A stretch of DNA of 64,000 nt from Alitta virens (Eukaryota; Annelida; Polychaeta; Phyllodocida; Nereididae), in assembly GCA_932294295.1 (NCBI GenBank), contig OW028573.1, forward strand, positions 1,064,001 through 1,128,000. Direction: 5' to 3'. Numbering within the stretch: position 1 is the first letter of the stretch; every line of letters starts with the position of its first letter. The notes beneath the pieces were generated by a model that worked only from the letters and a program-made list of their open reading frames with translations, searched no databases and had not been told where the DNA came from. This document shows positions 1 to 11,510 of the stretch, piece after piece. A program made the translations under genes and the position numbers.

Positions 1-320
1 TGATAAGATACCTTTTGGCAGACTCCTATATAATTCAACAATCAGGGAGCTTTTAAATGTTGATCATAGCTCCCATTTGATGCATGGTCCATCAATGGAA
101 AATACATTTGCTCCAAGTACAGAGGAACTGCAGCTTGCTTGTATGGGGTTTCAGCATTATCTGGAATTCAGACATACAAGTATGAAGTGGTTATTTCCTG
201 TAACTGACATGTACCACCATGTGGACAGCTAAGTTGGTCCCCTCCTTCCGCACAAGTGCATAGGAGTCGGTCTTGGCCGCCATTAACCACGTGATTTATA
301 GTCAGGATGTTGACTGTTTT

Positions 321-415
321 CTGATTGGCTGATGCTGTTTCCGTTTCTGATTGGCTGATACCAAAGGGGGGTCGTTCAAATGAACCATTCAGAAACCACA
401 ATGCAATGACCAATC
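321..415. promoter_or_regulatory. Twin inverted CCAAT boxes (NF-Y type)
   Basis: The motif CTGATTGGCT occurs at 321-330 and again at 347-356, 26 bp apart, inside a longer near-direct repeat. A CCAAT on the opposite strand lies at 410-414. Paired CCAAT boxes about two to three helical turns apart are a known NF-Y arrangement in animal promoters. Seen: the motifs and spacing. Inferred: a promoter or enhancer role. No TATA box or start site is evident. Confidence 0.3.
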
Positions 416-615
416 ATAGCCCTGCTTATCCTCAGCCATTCATAACCCACGTAAGAATTGCTAGCGACCAGTCTCACTACAGTGTAGGAGACTGCGGTTC
501 CAGTGCTAGTGGACAGCCTGCCTTAACCCCCCTGCTCATTTCCTTGCCATTTTCCGACGCCTAGCTGATGTAACATGCCCATGTGGTACTAGGCCGGAAG
601 CTGTTAATGTAAGTG

Positions 616-626
616 GCGCATGCGCA
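616..626. promoter_or_regulatory. NRF1-like palindrome GCGCATGCGCA
   Basis: The sequence matches the core of the NRF1 consensus, typical of TATA-less housekeeping promoters. It lies about 200 bp from the CCAAT cluster in a locally CpG-richer patch. A chance match is possible; no coding exon adjoins it. Confidence 0.3.
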
Positions 627-1110
627 CTGAGAAAAGATGATCAAGTCGTGGGGCTGTTGCTGCCAGAGATCAATAATATCAATAAGTTTTGATCTCATAA
701 CTAACTCATTACACAGGATAAGGCCCCAGGCCTCCTTCATAACTTCATATTGTTTTCTCAGTATTAAGCCTAAGGGTGTCAATGAGCTAACATGGTCAAA
801 TATGCTGGGGTGAGTAAACTCTAAACTGTTCGATATGGAATTTACAGAGTATGGCGAATTAGCGATAATTTAGCGAAACATCAAGCAGATGTTGGCAAAT
901 AATAATTTACAGAATCACATTTATTACAGAATATGGCCACTGCATGAAGACATTGCATACATTGTATGATATTGCATGACTTAAATGTTTTCCCAAATTA
1001 TTCCATATATTCAGACTCGTCTTTTTTCTGGGTGCCTGGCCTCTCAGTTGCGGCTTACAGCCTTAAGAGAGGTCAACCACAACCGAAAAAATTTATAATA
1101 TTCTATGATT

Positions 1111-1420
1111 GGTGCTGTGGTCTAGTGGATAAGGTTCTGGACTTGTACGTGCCTGGTCGTGGGTTCAAACCTAGCCACGACAGTGAGCAGATCTTTCTCG
1201 AACCACTGCGTGCAAATGGGTAATTGGCTATAGGTAGTGATGACCATTGTACAGTGCTTGACCAAAGGAGCGCTGTAATGGCTGCACACTTGGTTTATAC
1301 TCCCCAGGGATTTGAGAAAGGCTTAAGCCTGAACAGGCATGCCAAGGGTGTTAATTGCAATGATGGCTAAGCTCGTTGAGGCTATGCTTCCTTTGGTCTG
1401 TATATCTCTCTTTCTGTCGT
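1111..1420 (+). mobile_element. tRNA-derived SINE, near full-length copy
   Basis: The 5' head is tRNA-like. A Pol III A box (TGGTCTAGTGG) lies at 1118-1128 and a B box (GGTTCAAACC) at 1162-1171, with tRNA-like spacing. A non-tRNA body of about 240 bp follows and ends in a pyrimidine-rich stretch. The same head and body recur in inverse orientation at 56450-56708, and the 3' tail alone recurs at 55382-55455. The family therefore rests on internal comparison, not only on the Pol III boxes. It is non-autonomous and would depend on a LINE; which LINE is not evident here. The exact 3' end is uncertain by a few tens of bases. Confidence 0.8.
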
Positions 1421-3660
1421 GATTAAATGAGTCCGAGTCTGAGTGTGAGTCTATATTATCCAAGATGTGTTTCAGTAGTGGTTGTCTTACAATAAGGACA
1501 CCAAAAATTCTCATTGATTTAATTATAACGAACCAACAATGGCCTAACATTGAGCCGAAAGGTGATGTTGAGCTAATGCTGGGCCAACTTTGATCAATCG
1601 TGCTGCATGACACCAGAACCTTTTTTCTTTACTAGCATTCTACTCAAGGAGCTAAAACTTCTTCAGTGGCTGTGTTTGACCCTAAATATCAGAAAGGGTG
1701 CGGTATACAATTCCATTCAAAGTGGCTGTGCATGGGAAGATACCCAAAATGAATCCACAAAAGAACAGAAAAAGATTCATAAAACAGCCGCAAAAAGAAC
1801 CCTTCGCAAAAAAGGATGTTCTGAAATTCAATCTGCCTTGTAAATGTTACATAATTTCCTGTGATCATCTCTTTTAACCCCATTCAGCCCATATCAGCTA
1901 TCCTACAGAGCCTATCAAATGCCATAGAGCCTGAGTGAAGACCCCAAAGCATTTTAGAATGAGACTTTCCTTTCTTAATCAACTGTAGCCAGGGGATATT
2001 TCTTTGGTAATTAATCAGTTACTGAAAACAACCCACCTAGTGGGAAAGTTCGCACTTTCACTTTGACAAAAATGCAGCACATGTTTATGAATTTTCAAAT
2101 GAATATTCTAATGAGCTCCACTGAGATGGCTCAGTAGATGTTGGTGGTTTGATTTCAATGGATGTAAAATCGAGAATCCTGATCAATCAGATTTATATCG
2201 TAAGTATCATATCATTATTCTTATGATCAATGATTTTCATATTGTAGACTCAAGAGCATTATTTATTATCTCCACTATCAAAGATTGCACGCTAAAATGA
2301 CACGCTACAAGGAGGTGTTGTGTCACTGTAACTAAAGCTGATTTGCAACACACTTCATTGCCAGGCTGGCTTAACATATTTTGCATTGCAAATGTTGACT
2401 TGGGTGGGGACAAAAGATGACATGCAATAACCATCATCCCAGGACATGCATCTTTGTGTTATTGTGAACCAACTTTCAATGTTCAGCATCTCAGCCAAGT
2501 TCTCTGAAATCGAATTGCATATTATCTCAAAGGTAGTGATCATTATTTTCCATACATGTAAAGTTGTTTTGCAAAGCTAAAAACAGTGTGTTATGTCATA
2601 AGAAAATTGCCAAAAAGGTTTCGTCCTTAGACTCTAACTATCCTTTAATTTGTGAAAGGATTCCTAAAGGTATTTCCAGTCCAGTTAAACCATGATATGT
2701 GATCAATTTGCCAAAATAATATCTGTAACTTGCGATGATATAAAAATGAATTCAATGTCGCAATACAATAACACCTGAAGTGGGGTATTTTCTATGGTTT
2801 CTCATTGTTGCATTTGGAATGCAATATGTCAAATCCTTCATGATACTTTGACAAATAACAGGATTTTACTTAATGTCATATTATGGGTTTTTCCGGAAGC
2901 ATTGTGTCATATTTCAGACTAAGTTCTAGTATAAAAAAAAACATGCACGCTGTCTGACAATCCCACAGGTGACTTACATGAGGATGAGATGGGTTGAATC
3001 AAGAGTAAAGTTGTTGTACTATGTCTGCAGCCATGCCATATGAGTTTTGAGGGGCATTAGACTCTCACAGAGCAATTTCCTCTCCTTTAATGAAATTTCA
3101 AAGCCAGTTTTCAATCCAGTGTGCTCTGTGTCAGGTGTCTTGTCAAAGGTCTTCTGCCAGCAGACATTTCTCTGCAGATTTAGCTCATTGTGTTTTTCGC
3201 TTTTTAGGCAGTTTTTTTAGAATCCTCAATAAACGAATGACCATAAGTTTATTATTTGTCTGTTAGTTTGTTTTGAGTATTTATGGATAAGTAATTAAGA
3301 CACAATGTTCAATTGTAGCAATAGACTATAAACGGTTATGTGGCTTGAATTTGTACAAATTGTCTTTGAATTTAATGTTATCTAACAATTAATTGAATAG
3401 GGTTAATATGTAGAACATTCAGATTGGTTAATGTGTCTAAGCAAATTACTTTCATTTGTCTCAGTGATTTGCATGTCGTTGTCCTATGACCACCCACGTT
3501 GTACTGCAACTGTTGAATATTTAAGCCAATGCAGATCTTGCCTTGGTGCTCAAACACTATAAGCATAGTACTTTAATTTGTCTCAATGGAAACATCTTAG
3601 CTCTTCGGGAGAACTGTTGAGGGTGTGAGATGTGGCGAGTTGATGGCAGCAACAGGATTG
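1421..3660. other. Noncoding sequence, nothing specific
   Basis: AT-rich unique-looking DNA. A box-A-like string (TGGCTCAGTAGA) near 2129 has no matching B box. I see no exon with both a reading frame and splice sites. Confidence 0.5.
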
Positions 3661-3671
3661 CGGCTTCTGTT

Positions 3672-3716
3672 GCTTCTGCTGCCGCTGCTGCTGCCGCTGC
3701 TGCTGCTGCTGCTGCA
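3672..3716. repeat. (CTG/CAG)n microsatellite with CCG interruptions
   Basis: An impure CTG trinucleotide run ending in seven uninterrupted units. It produces artefactual leucine-, alanine- or serine-rich frames depending on strand and frame. If the candidate exon at 3819-3905 is real, this run lies in its first intron, about 100 bp past the donor site. Confidence 0.9.
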
Positions 3717-3818
3717 GACTGAAGAGTGCGATAGAGCTGAGGTGACAAGCAGGATGCTGACAGTGTGTCTCGTCTTGTGTGAATTCTTCTGCGGATGGCC
3801 ACTTACTGAGATGCTCAC

Positions 3819-3905
3819 CTTGGCATTCATTCCACGACCATCTGGACTCAGTGCCCAGAATGATGTTTCATCATCGTTAAGTGGGCCACCCTGGTACATT
3901 GCCAT
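3819..3905 (-). CDS. Candidate first coding exon, unknown protein
   Basis: Unrecognised gene. On the minus strand an ATG at 3905 in a good context (GCCATGG) opens 29 codons without a stop, ending at a consensus donor (AAG followed by gtgagc, 3818-3813), so the intron would be phase 0. A second strong donor-like GTAAGT follows within about 15 bases. The peptide starts MAMYQGGPL, is acidic and polar in the middle (NDDET), and ends GRGMNAK; it has no signal peptide or transmembrane run. Upstream, a short pyrimidine stretch ending in AG near 3917 would also allow an internal exon. A perfect CRE lies about 145 bp upstream at 4048-4055. Seen: frame, start context and donor. Inferred: that it is transcribed. 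A chance ORF is the main alternative. The partner exon is not found in the window. Confidence 0.3.
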
Positions 3906-4047
3906 GGCAACAACAACAACAACCCTAAAGGGATGCTATTCAAAGAATGCCCTTCTTATTGACCCAAAAATAAATCTAATTGATTGAGATAAGCATGATG
4001 CAATAAGAGACACACACATATGTAAATGAAGTTGTTATACGCAATTA

Positions 4048-4055
4048 TGACGTCA
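4048..4055. promoter_or_regulatory. Perfect CRE palindrome TGACGTCA
   Basis: Full 8-bp cAMP-response element consensus bound by CREB/ATF family factors. It lies about 145 bp upstream of the candidate minus-strand start codon at 3905, a plausible promoter distance. The motif is seen directly; function is inferred. Confidence 0.35.
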
Positions 4056-6829
4056 TATGAGAGACAGACTATGTAATATAATTGCTCTTTCTTCTCTCGT
4101 GACAGCATCACGCGCATGAGCTAACTGCATTATGGGTACTATTTTGTGTCCCGAAGATAAATAGGTCTCCTGCTGGGCGACGTAATATTTCCTGATCATC
4201 ACCACCCAACCCTTACTGGTCTGAATGCATAACCACGTGTATGCTAAGAAGTCATTGGGAGTAAAAATACCAGCTTGAAACTTCTTTTATTTTGATCAAT
4301 CAAGTCCTAAACGTTGATTTAAGAGCCTAAATTACGCCCATAGATGCAAATAGGCATCCTTATTGCATAAGTAATGTACTCCAAAGGTTGCTTCAGTTCG
4401 CGAAGTACTGTTCTTCACGGCAACACCAATGATATGAAGAAGACACCAGAGATTTGGTAGACTTAGGGACAGGACTGCGGCTGATTGGCAGGGACAGTAT
4501 ACTGCCTCAGGCAACAAGGACCCAAGCCTGTGCATTTTCTGCTTGTTAGGACAGTCACTGAGAATGTACAGTCAGATTGCTTGTAGTGGGTCAGTGTCCC
4601 TATTGAATCGAGCAAATGGGTTTATCTCATTCATCCCATAGATTAAACTCACTTGTACTCAATTTCAACCAAATGTGGCTCACGTTTGTTCTGCTCTGCG
4701 ACCATTTTGAAGCCGGACAAATTCGCTTTGTCTGCAAGTTCCCAGGTGAACAAAAAGCTTTTGGTACAAGAATATAAGGCTGCTGAGTGTGCCTGCCTAG
4801 TTCAAACTGTGTTAGATGCACTCAGTTGCTGTGCTTGCCGATTTTGAACAGAAACAGCAACTACTGAAAGTCGAGTACCACGAGTGTATACATTGCCCAT
4901 GTAATGCTCCCTTAATGTTTACCATGAGTAATTATAGCATGATCAAACATGGCATATTACTTCCCATCACCTGTTTGATGCAGTAGATAAATCACACTAA
5001 TACACATGCCTCAGTACCTCCTTAAATTCCTCATCTGGAATTGTGTTGTTACTTGAGAGCACAAGTAGAACTGACCACTGGAACCTGCAGTAGCTTTCCT
5101 GTTACACCATACTACAAGGGCTTAGACCCTGCAAGATGAGTTGCAGCTGAGTTGGAGTACTCCAGTGGTGATCAATGCCATGCTGCTGTTTCACTGCTGA
5201 TCTGTTTCACTGATCTGTTTCACTGCTGATCCACTAGAGTGTAAATGAGACCATCTCCTGCTATCGGTAAATTCTTGTCTGGCTAGGGATCTTAGGCAAA
5301 CATTTGTCAAAGAAACTGAAGCTTCTAAGTTGCCTCTACTGATTCAGTGTCAGTTTAATGAAGATTTGACAGCCAGCGAGAACAAAATCTCTTAGTGTTG
5401 CAGTAGCTCATGGCTTTTTTTCTTTCTGGCATCAAAACTGAATGTATATTGACATTGGCAAGGGAAGTATTATCAGGCATTTGTCGTGAACTTGAAAGGC
5501 TTTTACGCAATTTACAGTTCAATTGGCCCAGAATTATGATACGATTGTTGCCTTTTCAGTGTTGATTCAATCAGCCATCTTACCACATTTTTAGGAGAAA
5601 TTAAGAATTCAAAAGTTCATTACATATAAAATATTCATAAAAAATGATATACAAAAATAGTTATCATATTCACATCTTTACTTATATCTGCTATGCTTAA
5701 GTCCCATTTAACTTACAAAAATGAGCCTCTGCAGCATTTGTGCATGCGATAGTTGTTTTGAATTGTAAGAACGACAATGTAACAAAACAATCAGCGCATT
5801 AATGACTTCGCAAAAGAGTACACGTTGTCACAAATATACCATATCTGCTTGAAGTTTGTGGCAAATACACTGTACCAAGGAGCTCATATGAGCAAGGTTG
5901 CATCTTAACCATTAGTCTGGCCAGTTACCAGATATAAGATAAGTCATTGTCTTATTCATAAATGTATATCTGCAATATTGTTACATATCTCATCCCTTTT
6001 TCATGCAACATTAGCTTGGAGGCATATTCCAAGAATAATGTCTACAAAGGGAATGCAAGTTCAGAAGAAAAGATCTGAGAAGCCCTGTATGCCAGAGTAT
6101 CCCTGCTGGTTTCAAGAACCACCAAGATGTATGCAGATCGAACGTCGTCGATAGGAACATCTGACTTTTTTCGCTCTCAGAGAAGTAACACAAATGGGTA
6201 ATCTTACTGAGAGGATTTGTGCCGGGGTTGGCCATGATTAATCAACCAGATATTATGTGTTTCATCTTCGTCCGTAAGGTGATGCAGTGGTCAAGAGCCT
6301 TGCATTTATCTTCATTGCCAACTAACCCACAAGGATATGCCATCCACTCATCTTTCTCACCCTGTGCCATCTTGTGATAAACACATGTATTTTGGGGTAA
6401 GCCACCAACCCTTATTTAAAATATCAATAGAGATTGCAGACCAGCTAATGGACAGCAACCAGCGCGTTACTTTGATGTCCAGCAGTGAGACATAATTCCA
6501 TCCATTAAGGATATACTAATCCATACTTATAAAAGATCCACCATGTTGGTGTCTATGATGAGCTAGTGCAGCTTAAGCCATGCAAATGTATGTCATATAA
6601 TATCCACGAAGAAACAAGGAAACTACATGGATAAATCAACCACACAATCACATTAAAAAAGCCTTAATTTGAACCAATAAAGGGGGTCATTAAACCTTAT
6701 GGGGCATAACTGATTTACATGCTAATTGTAATTTGTGGGCTCTTGTCATATGAATTCATTGTCCTTTTTATGATGATTGCCCGTTGTGAATCAATGGTGA
6801 AAAAAGGCCCTTTATCAACATGATGAATG
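4056..6829. other. Noncoding sequence
   Basis: No exon, RNA gene or full transposon is recognisable. It contains the small 5186-5230 tandem repeat. The string near 6288 resembles a Pol III A box but lacks a B box. Confidence 0.5.
5186..5230. repeat. Short tandem repeat, three units
   Basis: Units of 16, 13 and 16 bases based on CTGTTTCACTGCTGAT; the middle unit has lost CTG. Typical replication-slippage repeat. Confidence 0.8.
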
Positions 6830-6925
6830 CCCCCTCACGTCACTCAGTGCAAGGGCATGATGTCATCAAAGCAAGAGTGGGGTTTCCTCCCAGAATTCCC
6901 TCACAGGAACCGGAAGTGCGATGGA
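6830..6925. promoter_or_regulatory. ETS and CRE-like cluster, candidate promoter
   Basis: A perfect ETS site (ACCGGAAGTG) lies at 6909-6918, followed by a CpG-rich CGCGCATGC string. Just upstream are CRE-like CACGTCAC and TGATGTCATC. ETS plus CRE sites near a CpG-rich start are common in TATA-less animal promoters. No coding exon follows closely; the first ATG downstream gives only a few codons. Promoter function is an inference. Confidence 0.3.
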
Positions 6926-9329
6926 CGCGCATGCTTAGACTAGTAATATGATACCGGTCTGTTTCTAATACCTTTGCCATTTGTGGGAGAGGATGTTATA
7001 GTTGTTAATTCTGATTATTAATTGTTGTTCTTTTGAAGAACTTAAAACAAGACAATTCAGTGACAACGGGTTAATTTCTAACAGTTTGTCTTTAAGCTAA
7101 GCACAACACAGAAACACAGGCAAGCTTGTGGTCTTCCGGCAACTCTTCCTGTTTCCTTCCTGCCAGTTTAGAAAAGGCTTCACAGAATGACAAATTCCCC
7201 TGATCAATGTCCAACTTGACAAAGTAGCTCAGTCACCACAGATCCAATGGGGGTTTTATTAAAGTCACCCAACAGTGAAATGGTTAATTAATAAAGCAAA
7301 ATATAGTGGAATACCAAGATAAATATTTTTTATTCTCACATTTACCATACACAAATTCTTATTTTAGCTAGTCCCAAAACCTTACAATATGTAACGTTTC
7401 CCAGTTAACAATCAATATTTATATGATATCACTTGTAATGCAACACAATCAACAAGGCATTCTAAATTATGAGTTTCACTTTAACTCATGTTATTTGTCT
7501 GTTTCTATAGCTGCCTAGTTCTTATTTTCCACTCTCTATTTATAACATACACAGTTCATTATAATCTCACATATCTTTGACAGAGCGACGAACTATACAT
7601 ATCGTCTGGGGAGCTTGTCAGTGAGTTAAGCTTTATGACATAAAAGCAGACCTGGGAGTTCCAAAATAGAATGTAGCAGAGATTTTTACGTTGAATAGAA
7701 TTTGTATATAGAATGTTCTTGTTGAGGAAAGTTATCAGAGTCGAATTATTTTGGGAAAATAAACTGTCAAATATATACGATGTCAGAAATCTGAAACAGG
7801 CAAGAGCTCTTTTGCACAGTTCATATGGCAGCAACGTCTAAATTACTAATTAAGGGGAGGCAATTTTAACCTTCTCATTTTGATATGTATTTAGACTGTA
7901 TCCCCGTACATTAGAGTCACTCCGACAGCTCTGTAACAAAGTATTGATTATACTTTAGATGACATTTTGCTGTGTCCATCATACAAAGTTTAGTGAATAT
8001 ATGCTTCATATAAATGAAGTCATTAATATTAGACAAACTTGCTAGGAAGGAAATTTGAGTCTAGAACCAAGGCTGACCTTATCACAAAGATAAAGTTCTC
8101 TTAAGAACCTTCACAAAAATGGCTCTAACTTCCTTGTGGTCATTTTTTGACTCTAACACAATGTCCAGAAGCCACCAAAGAAAGTCTTGCTACTGGAGAT
8201 GAGGTCAAGATTGTTTGGGGAGCACCTGTCTCAGGAGGCCAAGCTCTGGCTGTGTCACTTCTGGCTGGAAATGGCAATTTGTTCTGAAAACAGGACCAGC
8301 AGTGACATTAAGCAGGACCCAGGCAGAGGGAGGCTACATCTCATATTAGTCTGACGTCTAACCTGACTATAATTGAGGTAGCTGCTCCTTAAACTCGAGA
8401 GAGTTCTATTCCTCCTAGAATTGATGTATTGCTCCGTTGTCCTCAGCCTCACATCTCATCCAATTTACGTGCCACTGGCAGGATGGTTTTACCGAAAAGG
8501 CAAAAAGACCTGAATGGTGTACCTCAACAGCACCTGCTTTCTGGCCTACACAATCCCAACTATAAGGGCAAACAATTAAAAAATTAAAAGTACAAATCAA
8601 AGCTAGGCATCATCTTTCAAGTTTGATCTAGATGAAGACCAAATGCCAGACCTCATGCTTGCAGTGAAGTTCATTGAAAACACCCCACCCATTAAGGGGC
8701 CTAACCCACTAACCCATTTAACAACCAATTAATGAACTCCTTCACCTTAATAAGTTATGTGACCTCTGAAAACGTGTCTAATAACTCTGACAAGAATGGG
8801 TCAATTACATTAAACATTGGGACAGTGACCTAATTTTCTTTTCATTTTCATTTTTAAACCCATTTAGTGTCATTTAATGAAACGGCGATTAAGTTTAAGA
8901 AATGTCAAAATCGGATTAATTTTACTTTCACAACTCACTCGCATGTGCAAAATGCCTCTTAAGATTCGATTACGTCATCTGCTGGCAGGTGGTGTTGTGC
9001 GCATGCCCCGAGAACCAGCTCATTGTTGTGTGCACAAGCATCAGAATCGTTCCCACAATGGTCGATATTTTCCAGGCTGAAGAATTTCAATGATGCAATG
9101 TACTTTCTTTAGCCGGTGTTATTTTGGTTAGTGACCTCTTTTTATATCAGGCGTCCATGGAAACAACGGGTATTTTTATGGGTTGTTTGAGTTCACAGGG
9201 GCTAATGTTATGATGGCCTTGCAGTTAAATTGTTTACTTGCAAAGTAATCACTTTGAGGAACATTCTAGGAGCATTTTAAAATCCTTTTAGAGAGGTTCC
9301 TTCTGCACCTAGTCTGTCTCACCAAGCCA
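6926..9329. other. Noncoding sequence; homeodomain-motif-rich block near 8690-8935
   Basis: No supported exon. An open frame near 8107-8260 reads GDEVKIVWGAPVSGG but lacks a start codon and splice sites. The 8690-8935 block is rich in TAAT/ATTA cores and in unbroken moderate-complexity sequence, resembling conserved noncoding elements. That resemblance is visual only. Confidence 0.35.
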
Positions 9330-9440
9330 GGTGGGCGGCCTAGTGGTGGCCTAGTGGTTAGAACACATGCTTGCTTTTGTGGTAATCCTGGATTTGACGA
9401 TCTGCTGTGTGCTGGGTATTTACTCAATTCCTATTGAGGA
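9330..9440 (+). repeat. Degenerate tRNA-like SINE head
   Basis: A box-A-like string (TGGCCTAGTGG) appears twice in tandem through a short duplication, and a decayed B-box-like GGATTTGACGA follows at tRNA spacing. It differs from the SINE at 1111, so it is either another family or heavily decayed. Confidence 0.4.
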
Positions 9441-9477
9441 CTCAAACTCACTTGAGAAGTTTTATTCACATATGCAA

Positions 9478-9611
9478 GAACAGCAACCACAACAGCAACA
9501 ACAAGAATGACAACAACAGCAATAACAACACTGACAACAACAATGACAACAACAGACAACAACAATGACAACAACAATGACAACAACAAAGACAACAATA
9601 AACAACAACAG
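9478..9611. repeat. (CAA)n-rich cryptic microsatellite
   Basis: Imperfect trinucleotide run of CAA with GAC and TGA interruptions, about 134 bp. It gives long cysteine- or valine-rich frames on the minus strand, which are artefacts. Confidence 0.9.
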
Positions 9612-10884
9612 CATGCATGTCGATAATTGAAGCGATTCTGCAAATCCATGATTGCTGTAAGGAGAAAGAGGGAGAGAGTCTATAGGAAAACGAATTTCAA
9701 GATCCACCCCTTTGACAGATAGGTGGGATAATAGCATTTTCATAATAATAAGCCATGAAGGAATCTATGAATTTGAAACATTCTCCAACTGAATAAAGTT
9801 TGCTAATATCACTGTCATCAAATTAGATTGAAATTGTGGTAAATCTCTGTTAAGGCGTGTGGGCCACTCTTGCAGGACCAATTTATGCAGATTGCACACC
9901 CATCAGAAGATGCGGAACTCACTTATTACAAGGGTACTTAAGCAGGAAACTAATTTGAGTAACACAAATATGACCTGGGAGGGATTTTTGAATGGTTCGA
10001 TTCAAACGATGTCTTTGTATGGGCCACTGAAATTCAATAGGATTGGAGTATTTAATCTATTTTGAATAGGCTGTTGAGCATGTAATGAGAGGATGGTAAT
10101 CTTGTTAATAGGATTTTCTCTTTTAGACCAAAAGCAATTTGTGATGTGCAACGTGATTGTTGCATTTAATTTGCAGATTGCTTCCTTGTATGGTTGGTTA
10201 ACCAGGTACAACCATTTAAGTTTTATCTCAAGCTTTCAAGGTCATATTAGAGGATCTGCCCAATCTCAAGGTCATTACCAAGACTGTCTCCCTTGTATGT
10301 TTACTTGCTTCAAAGGAACTCAAAAGCATTCTGGAAACTCATCCAGTTCCTTGTCCAAGCTTGTATTAACATTAGGTTAAATTACCTTAGTTTCCCAAGC
10401 AGATCAGACTCAGATTGGCATGATGTATGGGGGCAGAGAAAACTTTTGGTGTATGGGTAACTTTTAATCCAAAACTTTCATACGGTGGTTCAATATAGAT
10501 GTAAGCAGAAGAAGGACCTTTAACATAGATGAGTGGAAAACGCATTATATTGATTTGAAATATCCAATACAAATATGTCCTTGACACCAGATTGCACACT
10601 TTAAATTGCCAATGAGTAGCAAGGTCTGCTAGTCATTTAATATACATCTATATAACCGTTGCTTTATCAATGTGTTTGCCCGTGGGGACTAGTAGGGATT
10701 AGCCTTGACAAACATTTGTCTGTGCATAATTTGGTCAAGGAAATGAAGTTACGGTGGAGATAATACAAAATACTCAATACAATTGGAAATAGCTTTTGAC
10801 TTCCAAATCCCAAGCACCAAAACATGGTGCCACTTTGACCTGAACCCCCTTGGTTGTCCAAGTGTGTTCAGAATTTGTGAGAAA
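9612..10884. other. Noncoding sequence, nothing specific
   Basis: AT-rich; both strands carry short frames over 9859-10380 that overlap each other and lack coding signatures or splice sites. Confidence 0.5.
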
Positions 10885-10946
10885 AGATTTCCCAACCTTT
10901 GATTCGAACTCGGGACCAGTATGTGCGAGGAGGATTGCTCGCCATT
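10885..10946 (-). repeat. tRNA-like fragment (3' half)
   Basis: Read on the minus strand, a perfect Pol III B box (GTTCGAATC) follows a variable-arm-like stretch, but the A-box half is absent. This fits a 5'-truncated tRNA-derived SINE or a tRNA relic. It is not an intact tRNA gene because no acceptor stem or D arm can be formed. Confidence 0.45.
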
Positions 10947-11130
10947 ATAAAAATCAACCAGAATAGAGGTTGTATATGAAGGCTGATATTGATGTACACT
11001 GCAATGTCATCACTCACATGATAAAGGGATGAAAATGTCCGGAAATATTGTTTCTGTTTTCTAGGTTAAACACCACCGATCGAGTGTTATTTAATAAAAG
11101 GCAGCCATATGATCATTGTGATATATACAT

Positions 11131-11510
11131 TTAGTTTCATTAAAAACGGCCTGTCAAATTAAACCTAGACATAGATAGACAACATCCCTGATAGCATTCT
11201 AAATCGTATCGACGTCGGCGCGATGTCGGCGATGTCAAAACGATGTAGAAACGACCCTCAGCCTGGCCCGATTTGGTATGCTATCTTGGTTTCTGCAAAA
11301 CGATGCTACATTTGAATGTCTGGCTACCTAAAGCAGGATCTTAAAGTGCATGCAGCACCATTGTACATTACACTTTCTTCAGTGGTGGTAGGTGTAAGCC
11401 AACTACAAGCTCATAGTAGACAGGAGCGGCTGGCTGTAGCCAGTTATAGCTACAGCCAGGAATGTGCTGCTACACTGTTTAGAGTCGACCATATTTTATG
11501 AAAGGAACTG
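11131..11510 (-). mobile_element. MITE family A, copy a (Tc1/mariner-like)
   Basis: Copy of a four-member family in this window (others at 27385, 33920 and 40901). Termini resemble TTAGTTTCAT on the left and its inverse on the right. Internal landmarks are shared: GTCGACTCTA near one end, a CAGCTGGCT/AGCCAGG module, and AAAAACGGC next to the other end. No transposase frame is present. This copy carries an internal segment with repeated CGATGTC motifs around 11208-11245 that the others lack. Confidence 0.65.

Larger units (their letters stand above)
1..1110. other. Noncoding sequence with promoter-like motifs
   Basis: No convincing coding exon is visible. The stretch holds twin inverted CCAAT boxes and an NRF1-type palindrome, listed separately. 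A minus-strand open frame over about 561-782 reads somewhat protein-like but has no matching splice sites, so it is not called. The rest is ordinary AT-rich sequence. Confidence 0.5.

Noticed and set aside
561..782. Minus-strand 73-codon frame with protein-like composition (KQYEVMKEAWG region)
   Set aside because: No good acceptor or donor in a compatible phase; overlaps the NRF1-like palindrome.
2120..2200. tRNA-like string with an A box (TGGCTCAGTAGA)
   Set aside because: No B box at the expected distance and no cloverleaf.
3625..3987. Plus-strand leucine-rich frame resembling a signal or membrane protein
   Set aside because: The leucines come from the CTG microsatellite; the frame has no splice or start support.
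8107..8260. Open frame containing GDEVKIVWGAPVSGG
   Set aside because: Protein-like by eye, but it has no start codon, weak acceptor and ends at a stop without a donor.
9431..9743. Minus-strand Cys/Val-rich frames
   Set aside because: Translations of the CAA microsatellite.
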